Source of the DNA: Doryteuthis pealeii
Taxonomy: Eukaryota; Mollusca; Cephalopoda; Myopsida; Loliginidae
Direction of reading: 5' to 3'
Length of the DNA stretch: 64,000 bases
Assembly (NCBI GenBank): GCA_023376005.1
Contig: CM042181.1
Span: 25,723,117-25,787,116 of the forward strand
Below are positions 10,836 to 21,196 of this stretch, piece after piece. Each line of letters begins with the position of its first letter. The stretch's first letter is position 1. A program made the translations under genes and the position numbers. The notes beneath the pieces are model-generated. The model ran no database searches. It was given only the letters and a program-made list of their open reading frames with translations, and was not told the DNA's origin.

Positions 10836-10849
10836 ACGATGGAACATTC

Positions 10850-10970
10850 CTGGGTGCCATAAATACCAGCTGCTTTGGGCACCAGTTGTGATTAGTTATT
10901 GTTGCTCAAACCAACAGTATACTAACTCACTTCTACATTATATTATGACGTTCATCAGTCATGTGATTAA
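10850..10970 (+). repeat. Repeat family A fragment
   Basis: Contains TGCCATAAATACCAGCTGC, CAAACCAACAGTATACTAAC and GACGTTCATCAGTCATG. It lacks the first half of A; the deletion joins it to the 10.70-10.835 kb segment. Confidence 0.65.
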
Positions 10971-11031
10971 TGTTATATTATTAATTTGATACAACTTGTT
11001 GTCCAATCACTGCTGAATTGTTTATCATTTA

Positions 11032-11078
11032 TGTAGAATAAATATCATACTAACCTTCACAGGAAGGCTGTGACTAGC
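11032..11078 (+). repeat. Repeat family A, left-end fragment
   Basis: Begins TGTAGAATAAATATCATAC, the same left end as other A copies, and stops after about 45 bases. Confidence 0.5.
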
Positions 11079-11239
11079 ATCCAGTCACTAGACAAAAAAA
11101 AAGACAGAGTAACTGATTACACTCGGTAGCAACTGAGAGGAAATGCCCAAGTGTTCAGTTTATATGGATACAAATATACACACACTCTTGAACCACTTAT
11201 CAAGTCTGGATTCTCAGAAGCTGATCCAACTTGCAATAG

Positions 11240-11400
11240 TTGACTACTTTTCACAGGGAGATTGTTTTTGTGTCTGAGGTGAAGCATCACACTTACCATC
11301 AGCTCCCCACTTTACCGCACAGATCCAAGCTGAATTGGCGAGGGCTGGTATCTTGTGGTTCTGAGCTGGATGCTCTACCAACTGAGCTACATTTTCTATC
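11240..11400 (-). repeat. Octopus-type SINE, partial
   Basis: Minus-strand read: AGCTCAGTTGGTAGAGCATC (A box), then ACCACAAGATACCAGCCC where the B box has degenerated, then GTAAAGTGGGGAGCTGATGG. The 3' part is missing. Confidence 0.7.
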
Positions 11401-11814
11401 TTTTAAGATGCATATAATCAGTGGCACATTATCCATTAATATAAACTAAGATATATTTGTGTCATGAATTATCTGTGGTTTGAAACGGTGAATGACTTTC
11501 GATTTCTTAATAACAACTGTCTGACGGCTGGAAAGCGCCTAATTGGAAGCTTCAACTAGCAGTGCTTGCGTTTCTTAAGTGCCTGGTCTCTACACGGCTC
11601 GGTTCTCAGACCCACTCTGCCCTGGTCTGCCCTCGCACCACTTCTTATACATTGTTTTTAATATGCAACACTATTCGCAGTTATATGTAAAAAAAAAAAA
11701 AAATTAAAAAAAACAACAAAAAAAACAAGGATTCAGTGTTCTTTTTTGCCTAAAATAAACTAAACCCTCTGATATCACTTGTCTGAATTTTTGAGATGAG
11801 GCTTGATAATTTAT

Positions 11815-12075
11815 ATTATTTGGATTTTTCGGACTGTTGTCCTCATCTTTATATTCATATTCACAGCGTTTCGTTCGATGCGCTCTCTGGCCTTATTTGG
11901 GTGTTTGACGAACTCGAGTGCCTTTATGTCGTAATCGGGGGCCTTCAGGCCATGGTTAGCGGAATGAGAACAGTCCGCTTCGGTGAAGTGAATAAAGGGT
12001 TCGGTTCGAAGTTCCATGAAAGCTCCCATTTACGACATGAATACACGCTGAATACAAGTGGCCGTCTCGACTAAT
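11815..12075. repeat. Repeat family E (fold-back type), diverged copy
   Basis: Shares TTCGGACTGTTGTCCTCATC and the GCGTTTCGTTCGATGCGCTC block with the copies at 42.59-42.87 and 57.71-57.90 kb, and AGCGGAATGAGAACAG with the latter. Two opposite-strand open frames over this interval are shadows of the inverted structure, not genes. Confidence 0.55.
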
Positions 12076-12079
12076 AACA

Positions 12080-12380
12080 GCTCAACTTAAGATCTCAATT
12101 CTATTCACGATTATTTTATCAGATTATAGAAAATACGCATATATAAATATGCTGATATCCATCTTATTATCTAGAATAGGATTTGTATCAGCGTGTTTTC
12201 TATAAAATTTCTTAAAATTTTCCCACAACAATTTTATCAAAGCAATTTCTACATTTCTCTTTCTCTCAGTTTTCCAAATTTCCAATATATCATGTGGGAA
12301 TGATATTTTCCGAACATCTGATAAAGAGTGAATACAGGAACAATTCTGACTGACGCGAGGAATGGTGAATTTCTGTTGCT
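12080..12380. other. No gene seen; AT-rich spacer
   Basis: No long open frame and no match to the local repeat families. Confidence 0.4.
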
Positions 12381-12381
12381 T

Positions 12382-12650
12382 TGGTTGGTTGGGTTTTACG
12401 GCATGTCAACCCATTGGGTCATTTTATGCCGAAGACGTTTTTGTTTTATTCATTCTTGAAGGGTAATTAATTTTTTAAAAAAAAGTCAATATTTTTCTAT
12501 CTAATCCATAGATGTGACCCTAACAGGTACTACCACTCCTGGTCAGAGTGGACCTGGGAGCAATGGTGATGAAGTGGTACTCCACATTTCCCGAGCTCCA
12601 GAACTGGAAACTCACCATCAGGTACTTTAATGTCGTACCTAGGACAAGTG
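12382..12650 (-). repeat. Repeat family B, 3' part
   Basis: Reverse copy: starts with the tail complement (TTTTACGGCATGTCAACCC), passes the CCGAAGACGTTTTT segment and the CAGGTACTACCACTCC core, and ends at ACTGGAAACTCACCATCAG. Confidence 0.7.
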
Positions 12651-12974
12651 AATTTCTGTTATATTGACTTTTACTCCAACTTAGTTATTTTCGAGTTCAA
12701 TCCCAACCAGCTTATTTCACATCGATTTCTATTTCAACCATTGATTCTTTCTCGGTATTCATTTGAACTAGCCGATTTCCTTCACTTTGAAATCTGACTT
12801 AAACGACTGACCACAGCAATTTAAGGCCTTGTGCCAGACTAAGCAAAGATTAGTAAATAATAGCAGGACCTGTGGATATACCACAGTATGATAATTTGAT
12901 TATTACAATGTTTGATATGTTTAATTAAGAGGTATTGTAAAATAGTTCAGTATGTAAAATGTATAATAATCTTG

Positions 12975-13350
12975 ATTTAACTCTTTTTCTTTCTTTCTTT
13001 CCTTCTTTTCATCTTTTCATTATGTTCGATAGAAGCAGATTAGCGTTATCACTTTCGCACGCTCACCCCCTCTCCCTGTATTTGCCCTACCCTTTCTTTA
13101 TTTCTTTATTATATTTTTGTGTAGCATGTCCTTTTTCTTCCCTTATTTTCTTGATAATGAAAACGGAATGGCCCATTATTTAACTGAAGTAACGACACTC
13201 ATATGAATTTGGTGGATAAGGGAGACAAGATAATCAGGATTTATATTTTTGCATTTCATCTCGGACGATTTTTATGGTCTCATTTTTAATCAGTGTATTG
13301 CAAAATGATAACGGTCGGAAGATTAAGGAACAAGAGTATTAATATATAGA
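12975..13350 (+). repeat. Repeat family G, copy 1
   Basis: Reverse-complementary to 34,676-35,005 over about 330 bases, including ATTATGTTCGATAGAAGCAG, GAATGGCCCATTATTTAAC and GGTCGGAAGATTAAGGAAC. A further fragment is at 1.78-1.96 kb. No terminal inverted repeats or coding sequence seen. Confidence 0.6.
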
Positions 13351-13699
13351 TAATCAGGTTTTCAGAAAGTGCTGGCACTTCAATTTGTTGTGTTAGACGT
13401 CTCTCAATATTTACCTAAATATATTTTTATATAAACTTATTCATTGTTGATCGCTGTAAGTTTGCAGGTAGTAGATAACCGTTTAAGTACGTTTTAGATC
13501 ACCTTCAAAGAAATCGATATCTTTCCGGTAATAAGGTCGTCTTCATACTTACCAGAAAAAAAATCCAGGTGTGAATAAAGCACACCTGCCTTTTCCAGGT
13601 TTTTTTTTTTTTTTACTCCCAAAGTGATTTCATTATCCACCTGTTGATAATAATAGGGTGAGTCAAATATTTTGAAATAATTAGTGGCATATATACCTA

Positions 13700-13985
13700 A
13701 ATAATGAAAATGGAATCGTCTGCTTTTCCATTAAATAATGTCTGTAGAGGACTGTTCATATCTGAAGCCACCTTGGCGCAACACCATGAAGCCAAGAGGT
13801 CCAGAAGAAAGCAGTGGCAACAAAGTGCCGGCACATCAACAATTTTCTGGGACAGCTTTCACATGCAACATCTGTGGGCGAGAATGTTTTTCGAACATTG
13901 GACTTTACAGTCACAGGAGGCGCTGTAACTTCAGGGGCACAAAAACTTTATTATAGTCTTCCGAGACTGAAATGTCAATAATAAT
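13700..13985 (+). pseudogene. LINE ORF2 C-terminal tail with C2HC zinc finger
   Basis: A 72-aa open frame (13738-13956) carries a finger of form C-x2-C-x12-H-x3-C beginning CNICGREC and followed by YSHRRRC. It is preceded by a basic stretch with HHEAKRSRRK in the overlapping frame. The 3' end TCCGAGACTGAAATG followed by (AAT)n is shared with the minus-strand copy at 19.07-19.33 kb. C-terminal fingers of this type follow the reverse transcriptase in some LINEs, as also seen at 25.4 kb here. Only the last ~280 bp remain, a typical 5'-truncated insertion. Confidence 0.65.
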
Positions 13986-13989
13986 AATG

Positions 13990-14270
13990 TCTGAAAAAAC
14001 CTCAGAAGAGAGAAACAAAGTATCACGAGACGTGATAATCCAACTTAGCAATTGCTAATTACTCTATTGTATCTTTGCTTAGTAAACCTTTTTCCCAACC
14101 CTTAATACTCGTTGTGTTTCTCGTATTAATTCTCTGTTAACTCTGATATTCGCGTTATTACTGTTCGGCATCTTGGGATGCTTTTTCCGAGGTCGTGAGG
14201 TGACTAACCACATTGGACTGTTACATGCCGCGTTTGCCTGGTACTCTCTGAGTTGAAGCACGGCATCGCA
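13990..14270. other. Unassigned sequence
   Basis: A 75-aa minus-strand frame (14079-14306) has no recognised domain. It runs into the duplicated segment at 14,270-14,430. Confidence 0.35.
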
Positions 14271-14430
14271 ATCAATGGTTTTGTCTACCTGCCCTTTCCT
14301 GATCATCGAGATTCTTGCAGCTCGAGCAAAATTTCTCGGACCATCTGGTTACTTTACAGTGGCGTACTAGCTGATGTATCGGTCTACGCCTGGTAAAAAG
14401 TCAAGACTCGGCTGGTTATTTTGAAATAAA
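14270..14430. repeat. Segment duplicated at 10,700-10,835
   Basis: See the first copy: same ATCAATGGTTTTGTCTACC start and GCGTACTAGCTGATGTATC. This copy keeps TCTACGCCTGGTAAAAAG, absent from the other. Confidence 0.6.
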
Positions 14431-14460
14431 TGATTACAAACAGTAATTGTTACTGTTATG

Positions 14461-14792
14461 TGTAGAATAAATATCTTTCTCACTGTAGAAGCAATATTCA
14501 AATTACCATCGAATTGGTAGACAAGGCAAGCTGTAACTCAATACGGATCTCGCATTGTCGCAAATCTAGTGCAGAATGGTAAGTTATGCACCATAACACC
14601 ACAGAAACCACGCGGCCAATCACTGCTCAAAGAATGGAATCACCGAAATGCATGAATGGAACATTTCTGAGTGCCATAAATACCAGCTGCTTTGGGCACC
14701 AGTTCAGTTGTGATTAGTTGTTGTTGTTCAAACCAACAGTATACTAACTCACATCTACATTATATTATGACGTTCATCAGTCATGTGAGGCC
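14461..14792 (+). repeat. Repeat family A, full-length copy
   Basis: Longest copy: starts TGTAGAATAAATATC, includes TACCATCGAATTGGTAGAC, GGAATGGAATCACCGAAAT, CCATAAATACCAGCTGC and TTCAGTTGTGATTAG, and ends about GACGTTCATCAGTCATG. Starts with TG and could end at CA in GTCA, and has a TATA-like box before CAGTTGTG, which fits an LTR, but no second LTR, primer site or pol sequence is visible nearby. Confidence 0.7.
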
Positions 14793-14854
14793 TCCTTGTC
14801 TTCTTTGTTCAAACACAAATCGTAATAGCTAAAACCATAACTTAAATCCATGTT

Positions 14855-14992
14855 GGTTGCTTGATTGGTGTTTAACGGCTTATCAACCCCTGTGGGCTAT
14901 TTAATGTCATTTAGAATACTTCAAGTATATTAATAAATGCCGTTGGTTCATCCTTAACCACCGCCTTCTAATACCTATATGATAAAAAGAGA
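14855..14992 (-). repeat. Repeat family B, internally deleted copy
   Basis: Reverse tail (GTTTAACGGCTTATCAACCC) is joined to the mid-element segment ACCGCCTTCTAATACC and ATATGATAAAAAG, skipping the GACCCGGAGTGG core. Confidence 0.6.
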
Positions 14993-15450
14993 TGTGTCCG
15001 TGGTTTAATGGTGGCCGTCGTATTAAAAGGACTCGGTGACTCTAGTTCCAATCTTGGTAGATAATAATATAATAATAATAATAAATTTATTAATCAATAG
15101 TAGTACAAATTATTAAAAAAATATATAAGTAAAAGAAAAACTTTATTGGTTTAAACTACTATTGAAGGGAGGCCATGCCTAATAGCGTGAAGCTAATCCC
15201 ATGGACATGACCACCCTTGGACGCTCACAGGAAACGAGGACGGTTGCATTTCATTTAGCTTTAGTATCCTTGGGAAATGTATGAATCCAGGTATTCTCCC
15301 TTCAACTATGCGTAAATAGTAGGTCGCATTGGACTCTTTAACCTTGATACGGCATCTTGTCTAGAAGGAAAACTTTGAATTCAAACCTGTTAAACTCTAC
15401 TTAGAATTTGATCGTGTCATCCTGTTTGTGCAAGAATGGTAACTATATAT
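14993..15450 (+). repeat. Repeat family C, split copy with (AAT)n insertion
   Basis: Head at 14,993-15,062 (GTGGTTTAATGGTGGC, CTAGTTCCAATCTTGG). It is followed by (AAT)n at 15,063-15,090, about 140 unrelated bases, then the C body at 15,235-15,440 (CTATGCGTAAATAG, AATTCAAACCTGTTAAACTC) and a TATATAT tail. Confidence 0.6.
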
Positions 15451-15469
15451 ATGATATATTTTGGTGTTT

Positions 15470-15665
15470 GCCATGAGATTAATTTGAAGAATACTGTTGG
15501 GACAATTATATAGTTTCTTGGGCTTGATATGACCAGCCGATTGATCGGATGTTGTCTCTCTGACCTCTCAGCTACCACAATCCTGTCCTCAGGCATTATG
15601 GGTTGCCACCCACGTTCTTACCTCTTTGCAGAGATGCAGTTGGCTTCTCGCTGACTATTGTCTAC
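15470..15665 (-). repeat. Repeat family B, 5' half
   Basis: Reverse copy of the B 5' region: GCTTGATATGACCAGCCG, TTGATCGGATG, GGCATTATGGGTTGCCACCC. It is duplicated in arrangement at 16.02-16.34 kb. Confidence 0.65.
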
Positions 15666-15724
15666 TATTAGAGACCCCTCTCAATGAGAGTCTTTCCTGA
15701 GAATTAAAAAAAATACAAAAAAAA

Positions 15725-16010
15725 TTTAAACAGCGCACAGCTTGGGTTAAATCCATGTCTAACACGGTGACATCAGTTCCAATCTTGGTCGAGGCAGGTT
15801 GCATTTCATTTAGCTCTAGTGCCCTTGGGAAATGTATGAATCCAAATATTCCCCCTTCAACTATGGGCAAATAATAGGGCAGGCAGGGCTCTTTAACCTT
15901 GATACGTCATCTTGTCTAGAAGGAAAACTCTGAATTCAAATCTGTTAAACTCTTCTTAAAAATTGATCTTGTGTCACATCCTGTTCGTACTAAGTTGGTA
16001 TATATATATA
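15725..16010 (+). repeat. Repeat family C, copy
   Basis: Head partly degraded (TCAGTTCCAATCTTGGTCG), body complete through AACTATGGGCAAATAATAG and AATTCAAATCTGTTAAACTC, with a (TA)n tail at 15,998-16,010. Confidence 0.7.
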
Positions 16011-16019
16011 TTAAAAGAG

Positions 16020-16345
16020 ATTGGTGTTTGCCATAAGAACAATTTGAAGAATACGGTCAGGGCAATTATATAGTTGCTTGGGCTTGATATGACCAGCCGA
16101 TTGATTGGATGTGGTCTCTCTGACCGACCGCTTAGCCCAAGTAAGGACCGAAGTGGAGTGTTGCATGTTACTGTACCACTTGATATCCGGATCACAGACC
16201 GCTCAGCGACCACAATCCTGTCCTCGGGCATTACGGGTTGCCACCCACGGTCAACATTGGGGGGGGGGGGTCTTACCTCTTTGCAGAGATGCAGTTGGCT
16301 TCTCGCTGACTATTGTCTACTATTATAGACCCCCTCTCAACCACA
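16020..16345 (-). repeat. Repeat family B, 5' half, second copy
   Basis: Same order as 15.47-15.67 kb but retains about 90 bases lost there (GACCGACCGCTTAGCCC, AGTGTTGCATGTTACTG). A G run of eleven or so occurs at 16,259-16,270. Plus-strand open frames here are shadows. Confidence 0.65.
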
Positions 16346-16890
16346 GCCTGGTTAAATCCATATCTAACACACGACATGAATGTAAACATCTTAAGTTCTT
16401 TATAAAAGAGACACTGAGAAAATTTTCACAAACTAAGAAAGTAGAAAAGAATAAGTAAAAAGAAATCACTGAAAACTTTTGTACACACCAATGGTTTATT
16501 TTCACACATTACACAATATAAACAATGTTGGTTATTGTATTAATCCGTGGAGGATGATCACTAATTAGGACTGAGCCTATTCTAGTAGTAAACACCTAAG
16601 TTTTTTGTTGTTGTTTTTTTTTGCTTATTTTGTTGCTTTTATGTTTTTCTTTTTGTTTTTTTACATAGTTTGAAAGTGGATTATAGTGATAGCATGTTAT
16701 AAGTTTACTTATACGTATTAAAAAAAAATTATATTTTGATAAATAATTTGAGTTGGCGAGCAGACATTTTGGTGAAATCAATGTTTCATCAAATTAATAA
16801 CAATGATTTGAAATAGTTTGACTGTCCTCTACAGATGGTTAAACAATTTGATGTAAGTCTATCAAATTTGATCTGTATACTCATTGAACC
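16345..16890. other. No gene seen; AT-rich spacer
   Basis: Poly-T/poly-A rich, only chance open frames. Confidence 0.4.
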
Positions 16891-17080
16891 CATGTGCCCT
16901 TCGTGTAACGGTTATTGTCCTAGGAACCGGCAAACTGAGGTTAATGCTCTTGAGAAAGGCACGATCCGTATTTTCTATCCCCTTAGCTATGGGTAAATAG
17001 TTGGTCAGACTGGGTTCTTTAGCCTTGACAAAGCAACCAGTCTAGGATAAGTAAAACTCTGAATTCAAACCAGATTTAAT
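16890..17080 (+). repeat. Repeat family C, 3'-truncated copy
   Basis: TTCGTGTAACGGTTATTG (A-box region), then AGCTATGGGTAAATAG, AAAGCAACCAGTCTAGG and AACTCTGAATTCAAACC. Confidence 0.65.
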
Positions 17081-17294
17081 TATTAGATTTAGGGGAAAGT
17101 TTTAACGTATAGTCTTTTTTATCCCCAAGGAAGACTCTCATTGAGATGTGTCTCTAATAGTAGAAAATATTCAGTGAGAAACCAATTTGCTACTAAGAGA
17201 TGACTAATATTATGGAATTCTAAACTGCCAAACTCTAAAAGGAAAAAAATAGCGAATGTTTTGTTTTACGAAACTAATTCTTCACATTTCATCA

Positions 17295-17903
17295 TCATCA
17301 TCATGTCGCGCAGTTTGCACGGATATCCATGACGATCTCTCGCCAACCTTCCCTATCATTCATCGACTCTGGTAGCTCCTCTGCGCTGCAGCCAGCATCC
17401 ATACATAGTTGGTCAATGTAGGTCCTGACTGGGCCGCCCACATTAGCATGCCCATGTAGTACGTCGCTTACGAGCTCGTCCTTGCTTCTCCAGCAATGTC
17501 CTGCATGCCTAGCCCGTCTTACTCGTATGGTTTGTGAGATGGGGGGGGGCAGATGGCCATACAGTTGCTTTTTTTGTGGGATGCTGCTTCCACGACTTAT
17601 TCAGGACCACTCGCAGCATTCTGGTGCAGCCCCATCTAGCTTATTTTCAAGGCGCTTTGTTAGGGTCCAGGTGGTACAGCCATACAGCAGTACCGACACA
17701 ACCACAGCCTGGAAGAAACGTCTCTTTAGCTTGTCGGGGAGATCGGATTTGCATATGACTGATAATGTGTTGGTGGCCAACCATGCCTTTCCTATTCGAG
17801 TGTTAACATCGCTTTCTGTGGATGAGATATTAGTACCTAGGTATGTGAATTGTTCTACTGACTTAAGAGGCTTGCCGTTAAGTGTGGAGATGTCTCCTTG
17901 CTT
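17295..17903 (-). mobile_element. 5'-truncated LINE 3' end, nested copy
   Basis: Minus-strand protein (one shifted frame) contains GDISTLNGKPLKSVEQFTYL, DLPDKLKRRFFQAVVVSVLL and YGCTTWTLTKRLENKLDG. This is the region after the reverse-transcriptase fingers/palm in a non-LTR retrotransposon. It is the last ~610 bp of the same family as the neighbour at 17.9-18.95 kb, with a tail of (ATG)n. The 17-base word TTCTTCACATTTCATCA occurs at both edges (17,278-17,294 and 17,904-17,920), as expected for a target-site duplication. Broken by frameshifts. Confidence 0.75.
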
Positions 17904-17914
17904 TTCTTCACATT

Positions 17915-18955
17915 TCATCATTATGTCGCGCACGCAGCACGGGCATCCATGACAATCCTTCGCCAACCCTCCCTATCATTCATTACACCTGGAAGCTCCT
18001 CTGCGGAGCAGCCAGCATCTTCACATAACTGGTCAATGTATGTCCTTGCTGGGCGCCCCACACTTGCATGTCCATGTGTTGGCTTCCACAGGAGAACGTC
18101 GCTTATGAGTTCATCCCTGCTTCTCCAGCAGTGTCCTGCATGCCTTGTCCGTCTCACTCGGATAGTTTGTGAGATGGGGGGCAGGTGACCGTACAGCTGT
18201 TTCCTTGTGGGGTGCTGTTTCCACGACTTATTCAAGACTGCTCGCAGCATTCTTGTGCAGCTCCCATCTAGCTTATTCTCAAGACGCTTTGTCAGGGTCC
18301 AGGTGGTGCAGCCATACAGCAGCACCGACACAACCACAGCCTGGAAGAACTGTCGCTTCAGCTTGCCAGGGAGATCGGACCTCCATATGACTGATAATCT
18401 ATTTGTGGCCGCCCATGCCTTTGCTATTCGTGTATTAACATCGCTCTCTGTGGAGGAGATTTACCACCTAGGTATGTGAATTGTTCTACTGGTTTAAGAG
18501 GCTTGCCGTCGAGTGTGGAGATGTCTCCTTTATTTTTGAAATTCATGAACTCTGTTTTACCGGAGTTCACATAGAGGCCTATATTCTTTGCTGCCTCCTC
18601 CAAGCTATGTAGCAGTGATTCAGCCTTTGCCGGTGTATCTGCAAGAAGTGCAAGGTCATCAGCATAGTCCGCATCTGTGATTGTTTGTGCGGGATATCGC
18701 CTGCTTCTTGCCTTTTTTTAGTGTGAAACCTTTTTCTTTTATGGTATCTAATGATGTTCGGAGTACGTAGTCTAGACATATTATAAATATATATGGTGCC
18801 AGTGTGTCCCCTTGAAGGACTCCAGCGGCGATGTCAAAGAAATCTGTGTCGCCATCAGGTGAGCGTACCATCGCTTTAGTGTCTTTGTATAGCATCATTA
18901 TAGCCGAGACCGTTTCATTGGGGAGGCCATATGCTAATAGTATTTGTTCCATTTT
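17915..18955 (-). pseudogene. LINE reverse transcriptase remnant (5'-truncated)
   Basis: Reading on the minus strand: MEQILLAYGLPNETVSAI and GVLQGDTLAPYIFIICLDYV (reverse-transcriptase motifs 3-4). A frameshifted stretch follows where the YADD box should be ('gcggactatgctgatgacc' on the minus strand), then the linker, YGCTTWTLTKRLENK, ARMLRAVLNKSW-like, TRHAGHCWRSRDELISDV and GRPARTYIDQLCEDAGCS. It lacks the endonuclease and N-terminal half of the RT, so it was truncated at insertion. At least five other 3' fragments of this family are in the window. Clade (RTE-like or CR1-like) is undecided. Confidence 0.85.
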
Positions 18956-19070
18956 TACACAGGAGAAATTGAGTGATTAATATATTTATTCAGCACCAGT
19001 ATCCGGTGCTAACGGATACATACGAAAACACAGAACAATAAGTTACAAACAATTAACAAGACAAACGAAA

Positions 19071-19335
19071 TCAGCATTGGCATTTCAGTCTCGGAGGACT
19101 ATGATATAATTTTTGTGCCCCTGAACTTACAGCGCCTTCTATGACTGTGAAGTCCAATGTTAGAAAAACATTGTCGACCACAGATGTCACATGTGAAGGC
19201 TGTCTCTGAAGATATTGATGTGCTGGTGCTTTGTTGCCGTTACTTTCTTCTGGACATCTTGACTTCATGGTGTTGCGCCAAGGTGGCTTCAAACAAGAAC
19301 AGTCCGCCAATTAACAAGACAATCTTATTGAAGAA
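19071..19335 (-). pseudogene. LINE C-terminal zinc-finger tail
   Basis: Minus-strand counterpart of the 13.70-13.985 kb fragment. In frames it reads LKPPWRNTMKSRCPEES and, shifted, C-x2-C-x12-H-x3-C finger residues, ending TCCGAGACTGAAATGCC. It sits immediately upstream (minus sense) of the truncated LINE at 17.9-18.95 kb but belongs to a different family, since about 110 unrelated bases separate them. Confidence 0.6.
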
Positions 19336-19630
19336 TAATTAAAGTTCCAATTACCGTCGAACTGGGAAGACAAGGCAACAAACGGTTGTAGCTGAAATAC
19401 AAACCCGAATGTCACAAAGTCTACTGCAGAGTGACAGGATATATATAAGACTCCACAATGTCATTCAAATCAAGCCGTCAAGCACAAGTCAAGGAATGGA
19501 ATGACCCAAATCACCCAAATTCATGAATGGATCATTCTTGATTTCTATATATACCAACTGTCTTGGACACTGCTTAAGTTGTACTTAGTTAGCTGCTGTT
19601 ATTCAAACCAACAGTAGACTTACTGACTTC
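19331..19630 (+). repeat. Repeat family A, diverged copy
   Basis: GTTCCAATTACCGTCGAAC, AGACAAGGCAACAAAC, AAGGAATGGAATGACCC and CAAACCAACAGTAGAC in the same order as in other A copies; left end degenerate. Confidence 0.6.
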
Positions 19631-19639
19631 AATACTTAA

Positions 19640-20300
19640 AAGATATAGAGGAAGGTCAAATGCGGTATAGCCAAACGAAGTAAGATCAGTCCGAATATTA
19701 TTCAGCTTATTAATCCACTTTAATCGTAAACTATTTAAAGCTATGAGCCAGTCCATCTGGTAGAGTGCTGAAGGGGTGCTAGCTACTCTAAAACAGAAAA
19801 TGAGTCCTTTAGTAGAGAAAGTCTCAAGTCGTTGATATGTTGCTGGTAGAAAAGGAAAATGTAAACACTTACATGTTAAGCATGTTATCATGTGCCATAC
19901 AACACGAAAATGCAAAGCTCTCTGTCCGTGGACAGGAAAGAAACTGGTGCGTTGTTACCTCTGTCGATACTGGAAGATAAAAGAGGCTTTTAACTTTGCC
20001 GCTCCCCCTTTTATAGTTGCTTGTTACGCTACATAATGCCTATTGGCAAACAAGGGAGATAATTACTTTTCGTGTCTCCTTGTGTCAAATAGGAGAACCG
20101 TGGCGAGTAAGGAATGTAATCCCTATAAGTTTTAATGGCTGCCAAGGTTATAAGGAAATGTTAACCATAAAAATAATTTTTGTAGTAAAGCAATTTTTAA
20201 AAAAGGGAAAATAAATCTATTACGAATCTAAATAAATTATTAGTATTTTAAAATCTTCTTTAACGTATCTTTATATTCAGTTTAGATAAGGTGGATTAAA
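19640..20300. other. Unassigned; 108-aa minus-strand frame
   Basis: The frame at 19589-19915 (-) partly overlaps family A and has no recognisable domain. Probably chance or decayed repeat. Confidence 0.35.
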
Positions 20301-20309
20301 AGTAAGTGT

Positions 20310-20670
20310 TGCCATATTAGTACTACTGTACGGCAGCACCACATGGACAAAGCGCTTGGAGAATGAGCTAGATGGGAGCTGCACAAGAATGTTGCATGCT
20401 GCCTTGAACGAAAAAGCTGTTTGTCAACTGCCTTCCATTACACAAACCACCCGAACAAGACATACTGGAAGCTGTTGGAGAAGTAAGGACGAACTCATAA
20501 GTGACGTTCTCTTGTGGATACCTACACATGTAGGACACCCAGTGTAGGACGACCATCAGAAACCTACATCAATCGTGTACGGATTCAGATGCCGTGCAGA
20601 AGACCTGCCAAGGGCTATGACCGATTGGGACGATCCACAAGCGAGTTATAGGAATCCGTGCTAACAGTAT
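20310..20670 (+). pseudogene. LINE 3' fragment (same family as 17.9-18.95 kb)
   Basis: Plus-strand pieces VLLYGSTTWTKRLENEL and SCTRMLHAALNEKAVCQLP, then TRHTGSCWRSKDELISDV and, shifted, CRRPAKGYDRLG-like residues. It carries a short internal deletion (the 'SWRQHPTKQQLYGH' region is shortened) and at least two frameshifts. Confidence 0.75.
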
Positions 20671-20840
20671 GACCTGATGAATACAGATAAGCATGTAGCA
20701 ATAATTATCTGGTGAATCCAAGGAAAGAAAAGCAATGAAGTGTGAAAAAGAATTTTTGAAACAAAATGCAACAGAGCAGGACAAACTGATTTGACGATGC
20801 GTAAAATGACCAAATTTAAAAATGAACGGGTTCTACAAAT

Positions 20841-21045
20841 TAGTGGTTCTCAACCTTTTTTACCAATGGACCCCTTTGATTCTTATTTTACTCTGGTGGA
20901 CCCACCATAACCATTCGATGTTTAAAAATCCTATTGTATCTCCTAATTATTATTATTATTATTTTTTTTTTTTTTTTGCTAGCCTGGACCCATAAAATGT
21001 TATAGTGTCCTCGGGGGCCATATGGCTACTGGTTAAGAACCACTG
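20841..21045. mobile_element. hAT-like MITE (205 bp)
   Basis: Ends are inverted repeats: TAGTGGTTCTCAACC on the left and GGTTAAGAACCACTG on the right. The left start has T where hAT elements normally have C. This terminal sequence is characteristic of Charlie-type hAT elements. Interior has (ATT)n and a T run, with no coding. It splits a mariner remnant. An exact 8-bp target duplication is not evident; the flanks instead read CTACAA and TTGTAG, which are mutually inverted. Confidence 0.7.
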
Positions 21046-21190
21046 TTGTAGATGATGAAAGGAGAAGTGGTTGATCACATATGACAGAGGATAATGTGAA
21101 TGCTATGAGTGAAATCATGAATGAAAATCTATGCTTGCCTCTTCGTGCAGTAGCAGCAGCCGTCTCAATATCTCAATGTTTGGAAATAAA
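21046..21190 (+). pseudogene. Mariner transposase N-terminal linker remnant
   Basis: After VDDERRSG-like residues (frameshifted) the frame reads MTEDNVNAMSEIMNEN and RAVAAAVSISQC, matching the mariner linker 'DERSGRPSTS.T.ENV..V.E.V.ENRRLTVREVAAAVGIS'. Bases 20,790-20,840 before the hAT-like MITE may be the other half. The end at 21,190 coincides with the start of a B repeat. Confidence 0.65.
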
Positions 21191-21196
21191 TGATCT

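Noticed and set aside
11796..12074. 92-aa and 72-aa opposite-strand frames as genes
   Set aside because: They overlap a fold-back repeat (family E) found elsewhere, which explains open frames on both strands.
17482..18479. Plus-strand frames of 90-156 aa
   Set aside because: They are antisense shadows of the minus-strand LINE reverse-transcriptase remnants, which carry recognisable motifs.
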